DNA of 64,000 nt from Pleodorina starrii (Eukaryota; Chlorophyta; Chlorophyceae; Chlamydomonadales; Volvocaceae). The notes under the pieces are model-generated. The model made no database searches. It saw nothing but the letters and a program-made list of their open reading frames with translations, and was not told where the DNA came from. A program made the translations under genes and the position numbers. Shown here one piece after another: positions 34,701 to 46,700 of this stretch (position 1 is its first letter; each line of letters opens with the position of its first letter). The stretch spans positions 5,360,001 to 5,424,000 of the forward strand of contig BRXU01000005.1 in NCBI GenBank assembly GCA_030267565.1, given 5' to 3'.

Positions 34701-37700
34701 ACTGGCAGCCAATTGTCGTACAAAGTTGAGGTTGATGAAGACGAGCACTCTTCAGAATGGGGCCCTACGCCTAGCCCCTAATTGCTTGATGAGAGCGCAT
34801 GGTCACCTCACAATTATGTGCATTTAGAGGGCGCTAACGAAAAGAAAGAAATAGGACGGCAGCAGCCAGCGCTGCGTATCTTCTCGCTCATCATCTTGCA
34901 GGCAGGCAGGTAGCAAAAAAATGGCTCCCAGCCATACATGCCGTACTCACCCAGCAGGTCCCGGATTGTGCCGCCGTTGCAGGACTCCTGAAGGATGTAC
35001 AGTTTAACTGCGTCGCAATGCTGCAGAATGTCGCCGCCGGCAACTGCGTTCCCAGCAATCCCGCCCATTCCGATACCGGGGCACGGCTGACCATTCTCCT
35101 CCATCACCCCCGCCGGTCCGCGTTCGATGAGTGGTTTGATGTCGAACGAATAGGTGGCTGCATGTGTGCGTCCGTGAAAAGGAAAAAAAGGAAAAGGAAA
35201 GAGGAAAGAAAAGTTTACGCTGGACCGTAAGCCCTAGCGTGTGTTAAGGGAGCAGACTGTCCGTGAGAGGTTTCGATTATTTCTTAGTTGCAGATAGGGT
35301 TAAAGAGGAAGGCCAACAAGGGGTTGGTGTCGGCTTCCTTGAAGCCGGAAAAAGGGCGGGGCCCCACTAAATCCGTACGGGTTAAGTTGAGTGCTAGGGT
35401 GGCGAGGGCGTGAAGTAGTGTGAGAGTGTCGACATTCCTGCTGATAGACAGCCAGAGCTTTTTCCCGAAATGCCTGCTAGCCGAGTCGTTAGCAAGGCCT
35501 GCCGGCGCCGCGCGAAGCGCGTCATCCCGTCGGGTGCATGAGCGCATGTGCGCATCGACCGAAATACGGCATTTCCAAAGCGAGCGGCGAGGGCGTCAAC
35601 TGTGAGAGTGTCGACATTCCTGCTGATAGGCAGCCAGAGCTTTATATCTGAAATGCCTGCGGCTTCAGCAATCCGACCCATGTTTAGCATCGCGCGCCGT
35701 CTCGGCACTGTGCAACTCTTCCGGCCAGCGCATTGGCTGAAGTTACTTGACAGTAGACATGGAGTGTATCATTTACACATCACGCAGGCTGACTTGCCAA
35801 TAGAAGGACAGCGGAACTGTTTGCGAGGGTTGCGACGACGTGCAGTTGCCGACGAGAGTGCACAGGCTTCGCTACTGAGGTATTCGCCGTAGAGGAGGCT
35901 TGACTGCTTTAACATTAGGACAGGGAATGTAGAAGTCCATCCCCTAGGTTGCCGACTGGACTTGTTGGGCGGCCCGCTGAAGACCGCTGCATCATGCGTG
36001 CATTTGCGGCTTGGCGTCCAACAACCAGCAGTTTGCCCCTCATGGTTTGCTCCTTGCAACCTTTGTAATCGAAATGTGCGTCAAGTCGGTCGGACCGGGT
36101 AGCAGAGCTGTGGTGTGGTCGCGGGAAGAATGTTCGCAATGCAAACATAGTTGGTTGCCGAAACGAAGATTCATTTCACGCCGTCATGTCAGAAATCCAC
36201 TTTGAGGAACTATGAATTATCTGGAAATAATTATAGGCCGAGAGGCGTTGGTTTGACCTCGGCCTCGGTCCATGGAGACTGCCGAACTGGTTTTTACTCG
36301 TGCGATGTTGGGTTCCAATAATAAATTTACCGTGCAATAAAGAATGTAATCTTTTACTTATGCAGTATTTCCGTTGGCCGAGATTCTGCACTTTTGTTAG
36401 GACACCACAGTTCACAGTCCACACGGACATGGGCAATCCTACAGGGCGGGGCCCCCCTGGGCGCTTCGCGCTGGGGCCCCGCCCAAAAACAAAGCCAAGG
36501 CTAAAAACATTATGCGAACCAGCGATCCCAGGAAGCAGGGACGATCACGAGTAACGGAAACCGCCAGGCCGCTCACTCACCCACTACGTTGGGGTGTGAC
36601 ATGGCCATTGAGATGGCAGCCTCCAGCACAGCCCGCTGCCGAACCCGGCCAGTCTGGCTGCTGCCCCCAGCCGGGGCCTGTGAAACCACCAGCGTCTTTA
36701 CAGCCACGGGCAAGCCGCGCCACAGCCCGCGGTACACCACCCCAAACGAGCCGTAGCCAATGATGCCGTTCAACTGAAGGTCGGGGTCTCGCAGCTCGGC
36801 CTGTTCGATTGGCAGCGACGCGACACTTATTAGCAGGCAGGCCCGCGCTTGAGATCGATTGACGCATAAAAGAAGGAAGATGGCGACGCAAGGGAACAAA
36901 AAATCAAGCAAGGCAGGGGACGGGAATGGATCAAGGCGCACAGACTCTAGATAGATGGACATGCGTAATAAGGCGCCATATAGGTACGGATTCCAACCAA
37001 TGCCAGCCATTCATGAAGCCCGTGTGCGCTTGAATGGGCCCCAATAGTATTGCTTGCACGCATGCCTCCTGCCAACGACAGGACTCGAGCACATACAAAT
37101 AGATGTTATCAGGGTCGGAGCCCCCGTAACATCAGCCGTGTTCGCTACGGATGATGGCTCGCTGTGATGATAGATGAAGCTCCTTCGCCCTCTCCATTCG
37201 TTCCTTCACGCACCCTGCTCACCTGGATTGCTTGAATAGCGGCCGGAATGTCTTTGCTGGCTCTGCGGCTGCTGGTCTCGTCGGACGTGGTGCCTTGCGC
37301 CCCGTTTCCATCCGCCTTTGTCGTTTGGCCGCTACTGCTGTATTGCGACGACTTGAGCCACAGTCCCTGGAAGTAAACCTGTGCGCGGTTAGGCAGTCCG
37401 CAAGCCGTTGAAATTTAATGCGCGCGCGGGCGGGGCATTCAATATAAAGCGTCATGCTGCAAGGTTGAGCCTGTCTTGCTTAGCAACTACGCAAGCATGC
37501 ACGCCGACGGAGAAACGCAAACGAATGCAGGCGGGTACCAAGGCGGTGGCGGGGGCTTCCAAATGAATGGTGGCTGTCAGCACGTCCACCTCAACTATCA
37601 CCGTAGCCCTGCTACCATTACCATATCAGCCGCATTCGGCTGTCCGATCTGCATATGTGATGAGACATGTTCATGGCATCGGCCGCCGGCTGAGATGGAC

Positions 37701-40700
37701 TGGCGCGGTGTAATTACTAGATAGTCCTGGCTGGTTAGCAATGCTTTTGTTTCCAGTGGTTAGTAAAGCTGCCGGTTATCTCATTGCTAGTTCGTTAGGT
37801 AGATAGGGACGTGCATTCATGTACCGGTATGCCTGGCCATCCAACCCAAATGCACCTCAAGCGCCCGCACAAAAGTGCGCTCGTCGAGGTCGGTCGCGCC
37901 CGCCGATGGTTTGCCGCCGTCCTCTGCCATGCTGCTTGTGGCAGCAGGGGCCTGGCCGACGCCACTTTTGTACACGGCCGATATATACTCGTCCAGGCTG
38001 CTGCAGTCATGTGACAGCTGCCGTGACTCGCCCGCCGCTGCCTCCCTCAAGGTGCGATTGCTGCTGCTGGCGGCCCTAATCGCGCGAAAGAGGGCATCGC
38101 GGACAACCTGCGTGCGGATGGGGGATGGACGAGATGGTATTCGAGTATACGGCAGATGGCTGGCTAGCATCAGCCGCATGCGCTGTACAGAACGAACTTG
38201 TACGTGGTGACGCATCTGTCCATTCGCTCAAACGCACGCAGCTCCTAATTGCTCCATCCATACAGCACACAGCGGCCGGGAAACATACATACTGCGGGAC
38301 TCGGGATTTTATGAAGACAGAAGTATATATACATACATACAGCACCTCGCACACAGTTTTCCTCGCCTGTTTAATTCGGTTTTGCGCTCTCATTGTCTCT
38401 GTGAAGTTCTACCATACGTATGTGATCGCGGCGCCTTGTCTAAGCACCTCTATCCCGGACGAGTGCGCGAACGTACAGAAGCGTGGCAAGACGGCTGGCA
38501 CGCACGTACACAGGCCGATCGAGTCTACGCACCTCCGCCACGCTAGAGCCGCCGCCGCCGCCGCCGCCGGGCCGTGCCACGCAGCCGCCTCCATCATCAC
38601 TACTGATGAGCGGCACACAGGCCTGACGATGTGGGTGTGCATCGAGCGAAAACCCAGGGCCGCCTCCTTTGGAGGACCTCAAGCTGAAGTTGGCACCTCC
38701 AGCGGCACGCATGCCACCATCGGCATCATCAGAAACCAATTTCACGGACGGCCGAGGGACTCCAGCTCCGGCTCCGGCAGCACCATCAGCTAGCTGCTGC
38801 TGGGATTCCTTGCGGCAGCAGACGACAGCGACTTCCTGGCCCTTTTGCGCTATTTCCTGAAGCCCCCCATGAGCATCGCTGCACAGGATGAGCCCACTTC
38901 CATTTCGGTCGCCGCGCCGCCGGCGCGCCGCCAACACGGCCCCTGTCGCAAGCAGCCCTAGGAGTGCGGCCCCTGCTACTGCTGACAGCGAAGCCGCCAG
39001 TGGGACCTGCCAGGAGGGCCGGCCGCCGCGTGGTGTGGGCGCTGAAGCGGGGAGCGGGGTAATGCTGCTGGGGGGCGAGGCACTGGCGGGGAAGGTGGCT
39101 GAAGATGTTGATGTGGGGCTTTCGGTGGCGTTGGCCAACAGTTGCGGCGGGCCCTCATTGGCCAGCGGTTGCGGGCGCTTATCAATCGGAAACTCGAGCA
39201 GAAGGTCGATGTCCATATCTGGATGTGGGTTGGGGAGGTGTAGCGTGAAGTGTTATTAGGACCACGCATAAGGGAACGGCACACGCAGCGGTTGTGATAG
39301 GCACCATGGAGTTCAACTCAGAAATGTAACTAGTAAACTGTCTTCACATCGAGCCTAAAGCTGGCAGCGTGCGAGTACCGTACCGACGCAATCTTTTTGC
39401 GAATAAATAATGAACTGTTTGGGGCCTCGCAAAGTGTCAAACAAAACTCGGAAGGGTCCCTCGCAAATATTTTAAGTTTCAAAAACAACTCCCAAGGCAT
39501 CTCGCAAAATCTTCTCGCAAATATATATTATTTGCCGCGAGCTGCGGTGGTGGGGGAGCTGTGGGGGCCGGCGGGGAAGGGCTGCCGGGGCTATGGCGGG
39601 CACGGCCGGTCGGGGAGTGACGGCGGTGGAGCCAACGGGGGCCGGCACGTCCCAGCCGGCAAGGGGCCGTGGCAGGCGGGGAGGAAGGGCAGCGGGGTGA
39701 GCGGGTGGACAGGCTGCTGCACGGGGGAGGGGAGCCGGGAACGCGGGAAGGCCACTACGAAAGGCAAGCAGCCCAAGGCAAAGCCCGTGGCTGTGGGGCG
39801 GATGGGTTTTGGGGCGGATGGGTGGCGTGAAGCAGGTATGGCACCCGGTGTTTCCAGTTCCTTCAGTAGAACGCAATGTCTTTGCTCTGACGATAAGATG
39901 CAAGTTCGCAAACTATTACATACGGCTCAAGAGCTAGCAAATTTCAAAAGTTTACAAATAAACTCCTAACGGCGCCTCGCAAAATAATAGCGTTTACACA
40001 GGGGGGGTTAGGAAAGAAGTAAAGACACCCCATGCTCAAAATCGAAAGATCTTTGCATAAGGAGTCCAAAAATGCTTTTAAAAATGAATTTGGACAGCGT
40101 TTGGACCTGGGTAGGAAAAGTTATAGCCTGCCAAAGTTGGTCGTACGGCAAGGGGGGAGGGGGGGTCTGGGTCTCGGAGACTTTCTTCCTTACCCTTTCC
40201 AACTTTTTCAACAACGCCTAGATTGTAAAACTAACTTCACAGAGCAATTCCCTAACGTAATACCTATCGTTTCCGCTTATCAGAGGCACTATAGCGTACT
40301 GGGTGTAGTCGGTCCTCTTTACATGCTCATGTCAAGTGACGTCTATGGTCGATAACGACAAACCAACATCGTCTCCAATAAAGACAAAGTCAGGAACAAG
40401 GACGAGGGTACTTTGGGTGCGAGTGGTGGTGCGTAACGCGGCGGCTGGAACGTCGCATCGTAAAGTGGACAAGGCCCGGCCTGAGCGGCAGCGCTTCTCT
40501 TAAATGACTGTTGTCGAGTGGATTGTAATTGATACGTTGAGACATTATTTTGTGAAGTTGAAATGTTATAAGGCGGTTTGGTTGTTTGTGTGGAAATGGA
40601 CAAACATGGGCATTACGGCTTCCGTTCGGCACTCTTTACTTGCATTCGCGTACAATGTTATATATTCATGACCGAAATGACAGGATTTCGTTAATTGCGA

Positions 40701-43700
40701 TGGTGGTTTGCAAAAAAACGCGTTTTTTATGACAGCCGTACAGCGTCGTACCGTACGGCAGGGGTGGGGGGGGGGGTCTGGGGGTGGTCGGCCAACATTT
40801 TTAGCATGGGGTTTGAAACTATTTTTCTTAACCCCCCCCTGGTTTACATATCCAAATTTTAATTATTTTCTGGCCTCGCAAAATAACCGCGTCGCAAAAA
40901 GATTGCGTCGATACGGTACACAAAAAGCTTGAATAATGCGGCGCCGATGCAGGATGCATGAGCACAGGGAGCGAGCTTCAGATCATCATTGCAGGACCAC
41001 AGATCTCGACAGAAATGAGCTCTGTTGTTTAGCTGTTGTACATTTGCTCGGGCTACAGTACCTGCAAGATATTTTCGCGCAAAAAATATTGTCATTTGGG
41101 AAAGACGAGCGAAATAAATAATTGTTGTGGGCTGCGCGGTAACAGAAAACGGTTCCAGATTTCATTTCCGTCTGTGCAATAAATAAACACACCTGCAAGG
41201 TCGTCGTACGGCAGAAGTAAAGCTGGGTACGACAAAAGCTTGGCGCTGCCCGGCGCATCCGGCGGCAGCTTATATTTGATTGTCACGTTGGTTCCACTCC
41301 AGCCGTAGTGACGAGCAACTGCCAGAACCAAGTCGCCCGTGTCGTACTGATACGACATGACCTGTAGCATAGAAACGTACGTAAACGTACATCAGTAGAC
41401 ATTTGGATGGACATATATGTGATTGTGTATCAGTGCTGAAACGTTTGTTGCTCTCTGCAGGCTATCTCACCTGAGACGCCGCAGCGAATCTGAGCAGAGC
41501 CTCGCGAGTTGTGTCTGTGTAGGGCGGTGCAGGCGGCGGTGGAGGCGGCTGCGGGGGAAGTGGTGGTGGTGTGGGTGGATAAGAGGGAGGCGGCGGCAGC
41601 CCCGGAAACTGTAGTAATACTCCCCCTAGCATCTTTCGTGCAGGCGGCTGCTTCCTCTGCTGCGCCTCCTCCAGTGCCTCTGGGGCGTGCACCAGCAGTA
41701 CGGCTGCCACCAGGGCCCTCCACTCGCGCTCCGAAACCACCAGGGTAACGTTTTCCAGCACCAGCAGGGCAGCTTCAGGGGGCATGGGCCACAGCTGTTG
41801 GAGCTGCTGATATCCAGGGTCTGGATAAGACCTGGGGATCGGCAAAGGTTTGTAGGTAAGACGGAAGAAGGCTGGGTGTTAGATAAAAGAGAGATGAGCA
41901 CGAGAGTACGCATCGCACACCGAGAGGTGAGTGGGGCAGGGAATGAAAGAAGGGCGCGCACACACCGGTAGCACACATGCATGCATGGCAGCAAAACAGA
42001 CAGCATGAGAGCGTTACATGACCGTTCGCTCGCAGCTTGTAGTGTGCGTGGTACAAACCAGGAAAGTGACCCGTTTTCACACTGGCATCTAAGCATTTGT
42101 TGCTCGCTAATGGAAGGACGGGTTGCTGTGCTGCGCACGGTTAACAGGGGCACACGGAAGGCCGGCAAGCTGAGGCGCCATGGATGCGCGCACCTAATAA
42201 CCCGTTCTGTGCACGGCGTACCTGCCCCGCCCGTCCCCGGCCGTACACAACGACCAACGTATATCGTCACACATCACGTACCTGCTCATGTTGAAGAGCC
42301 ACAGGGGCAGGGAGCTGTTCTCCCAAGCCACATCGGAGGGATGCAGCGGGGGTCCCGACCGCGGCAGCAGGTCACTCGGGTATGCTCCCCCAGGTGCCAG
42401 GTTGTACAACACCAGGTTTCGGAGGGTGATGGGTCGGGCGAGGGCGAAGCGGCCGATGGCGCCCTGCGGTGCAACGATAACTACGCGGCTCAAGGTGTCA
42501 GGGAACCCAGGTAACCCCGGTAACCCCAACCGGCTGCTGAGGTGCTAACAACACCAGTACATCCAAAGTTCCTGCTTGATAATAACCAACAGATGGCGCC
42601 TGGAGCCTGCACACCCATGCATGCGGCCCAGCCAGGAGCCGACGGGCCAAATACGGTGCTACACAGGTCCCAGAGCCAGTGTAATAATTATTGCAGTACC
42701 AGATGCCGCTGCTCGTCTACCTATATAATCCACCGCAAGCAGCAGGTACCTGCAGGTCAGAGAACACCCGACCTCCTCCTCCAGCAGGCAACATCGGCTG
42801 TAGCTCGGGGCCACTGCTGTAAGTGGGGCCTCCATCCACGATGCAGCTGTCAGCGGCGGATGTGAGCAGCGCATCCCCGCTGTTGGCGGGGGTGATGGTG
42901 GCGAATGATGAAGCGAGGGAGGCATTCAACGGTGAGATTGAGCGGTCATCGACAGGCCTGCGGTTGTCGGAAGGAGGAGCGAGGGGCCACGGGATGCAGT
43001 TGTATCATGACCCGGGGTAGCGGGGTAAGGCTGCTTACCATACGTACGGCGGTATGTCGACAAAACGCGCATGCGTTACAAGTCGGTGCCTAGTAACTTG
43101 TTCCCAGATTCACTTGTAAAGACATGTCTCGCGGCTCCATGGTAAGTACTTGCATCCATCCCTAGCGGGACTGGCGGAGTGGACTCATCTCATCGCGTCG
43201 ATGCATGGGTCTCATGCATGCATGCAATGAACAACGCAGCCGCAATCTTCTTGCATCAGTTTCGCGTCAGGAGCTCACCCCCATATGAGGTTGATGGGAT
43301 TGTAGCCAGGTCGGGAGCCGCAGGAAGCCAGAGAAGTCAGCGCCTGTTGCAACCCCGAAGCCACCGCCAGACCCCCCGGGCCCTGCGTGCAGCAAACGCA
43401 CGCACGCAGCACGGAATTTAATGGCGCGTCCGGACTGAAATGCACAGGTAGAAAGAGCGAGCGAGCCAGACGTCCTGCCGATTGTTCGATCCGGGCATCA
43501 GGCCCCGCGGGCGGGCGGCTACGCAAAAACATGCTTCCCGGTGGTCTCACCCATTGCGCCACGGTGTCTGGATCCCGTGCTGCCAGCACTTGTGGCAGCC
43601 ACAGCCGCGATTGGTTCAGCAGTGGTGCGCCGCCGGGCAACTGCTGCTTGTAGCCGCTCGCGGACAACAGGGTGCAGTTGGACAGCAGGACCTGGCGGAG

Positions 43701-46700
43701 CGAGAGGGGTCGGCTCGCTCGGCATCAGATAGACGGAAAAAGCGAATCGAAAATTTGCGTATTGAATGCGCGGGCAGACCTCCGTCTAGACAGATAGAAG
43801 AGAGCGTGCGGCGTATCAGCGGGAGGCGGCGCTTGTACTTGCTTGCTTGCTAGCACATGCAGGTAGGTATGTGTCCATGAAAGCCGTGCGTGGCTAGGCT
43901 TGCCTTACCAGCAGCCAAACGTCTCAATGCACAGATGGATCCGTCCCGGGCACTTTCTCACGCACGCAGGTGTGCACCGCGTCTATTTAGGTATAGTCAT
44001 CGGGTATAGGTATTGCTGCATTTACACTCTGCAGGTTGGCTTGGCTAGCGGCACCTACACACGCACATGCGTGCGTGCTAGAATGGTTCCTCCGTTAGGT
44101 TGGCCTGCCGCGTGTGTACCATAAGCTCATCATCAGCCGCATCAGCCGAGTCCCCACGCACTGTACTTGCATTGCAAGGTCGTTCCCCCTTCTCGGCGCC
44201 GGAATATACATTGAAGGGTAAACGTATCAACTTGCTCTCTAGTAGTGTCACCGATCGATGCGCTATGCGCGCAGTCTACCCGACGCACAGGATTTTCCTA
44301 TCACAGGCCTTACCGCGGCCCCGCGCATACGTATGATGAGGCCACCCATCCACCTGCCTACCTCCGACGACAGCCTAAGCTTCAGGAGATCCAGCCGAGC
44401 AGCGCTGTTCACGGTAGATGGCTCCGGACTCGCCTGTATTACGTCAGTGCATAGCGTGTTTACAACTTGAAGAAACGGGTTTTAGGGTTTTAGGGTTTTG
44501 GGACTTGTGGCACACACAAGAATGGGTGGGTCAAGAGCGGAGGTGAGGGTAGCACGGTAGGATGGCTTTCCTCCGAGCGTGACGGGGGTCTCTATAGATA
44601 GCCGACAAACACACATATACCGACGCAATGGTTTTGCGACGCGGTTGTTTCTCGCGGCCAGAAGTATGTGAACGCTTGCCTTTCACAGTGGCCCTCTCGC
44701 GTTCCCGGCCCCCCTTCCCCGTGCTGCAGCCTGCCCACCCGCTCCCCGCGCTGCCCTTCCTCCCTGCCTGCCACGGCCCCTTACCGGCTGAGACGAGCCG
44801 GCCCCCGTTGGCTCCGCCACGGTCACCGCCTCTACTCCCCGGGCGGCCGTGCCCGCCATAACCCCCGTGGCCCCGCCGGACCCGCCCCGCCGCCCGCAGC
44901 TCGCGACGATTTATTTATATTTGCGAGAAGTTTTTGCGAGATGCCTTAGGTTTTTTATTGAAATTTTAACTATTTGCGAGGGACCCTTTCGATTTTTTTT
45001 ACTCTTTGCGAGGTCACTAGATATATACACACCCGCTACATACCCACTCACCTCATCTGGCATAAGGGCGATGTCAAATGTCCCCAACGGCTGCCCAGGC
45101 CACATGTCGCTGCTGTTGCGGCCCGCCAACCCTGCTAATAAGAACTCAGCTTCTTGGTCGGGTACGACAACCGTACTGCGAATTACTTGAAGCTGCGGGA
45201 GTCCGTCGAATTGGACGCCCCTGAATGCAAGTATTGAACGAGTAGTAGAACTTCACTCTGGGAAAAAGTTTCCTTCGTAAATGACACCGGCTTCGTATTT
45301 CAGTCCAGGGGGCTTGTGTCCCGCGTATGTAGGATATAAATTGTTACATGTGCGTGGACCATCCCGACAGCAGGGGGCTCAAGACCACGTGCAAAAGTAG
45401 GCACGGCGGCAAAACACCGCAATGAAGTGAGAGCTGCCGCGCGCTGCTGGTGACCTTAACCGACGTCATGAGGAATGTAACAGACGCGCATACGCATTAG
45501 CTGCGAATGGCATGTGCGTGGCTGGATGCAAAAACTGGCGTTTCGTCTCGCATGTTTGTAGCCGCTGCAGGTAAAGCATCCTCAGTAATGCCACTTCACG
45601 TAACAACCCAGCAGTACCAAAGCTGTCCGCTATCTATCGAGGCAAGCACACGAAGCGTTGATGCCCCCTCACGATGGATTTCCGAGTCCATTATCTGGAC
45701 GCTGTCACTGGCCCCTACCTTGACCCTACCTGGTGATGCCAAAGCTGGGAAATGACAAGGCCAGCAGACTCATCGTGCCAGTAGACCGGGTGGGTAACGG
45801 CAGGTTAACAACAAAAAGGTCGTACAGCAGGGCCACAGACTGGGCTCCCGGCTTAGATTTCTCGATGCTTCGGGAGAAGAAGCCGTAAAAGTCGAAGATA
45901 TCGTCCTTCTTTGGCTGCGCCGGCAGCAGTATCCAGGCCTCTGCGATTCCGGACAGGTCCAGGATGGTCGTCCGGGACGGGTCGCCTCGTAGCACCAGCT
46001 GCTGGCCAAGCTTCAGAGGCACCTGCGGGGAGATGGGGGGGGGTCTTCTAAGTGCTGTCGGCTCATTTTACAGTGAGGATCCGGTATACGTGGATCTGGC
46101 GCGTGGCGGGCACAGAGGGCCTCACGGCCCAACCCCACGGGCCTGCAGCCTGCAGGCCGTCACCCCTTCGTACGTTTCCTGTGGGTGAGGGGTTCGGTCT
46201 CAACGTTTTGCTTTGCAGGATTGATCCCTCTATTATACATTACCATTATCCATCTACAGCCAAGTGGTAAACGTGCAGCCCAGCCACATTCTGCAGCACA
46301 CGGACAATTTCCACCTTTCTTGTCCCCTGTCCGCTTCGCTTCTCACCGGCTCCCAGCTGCCATCCGTCGGCAAAGCCACATCAGCGGTGATGGACAGAAT
46401 CACCGTATCCGTGGACTCATCCACCAGGGCCTTCCGGGCTGCCGCGTGCAGCTCCCGTCCATCCGCAACCGCCCGGGCCGCGCAGGGCGGGGACTTGGTC
46501 CACACAACGACAGGACACGTCAGCGTGACGTTGACCCACTGCACCTGCCCGCCGGCCCCTGGGATGCGGGAGTCCGGGTCCGGCACCGTTGATGTCAGGT
46601 TGGCGATGCGCATGACATCGCCGGCAACCTTCACCTTTGGATTGTACGGCCATGCGCCGGGGTCCTGGCACAGGCTACTATGCAGTGTCTCCAGAGCGAT

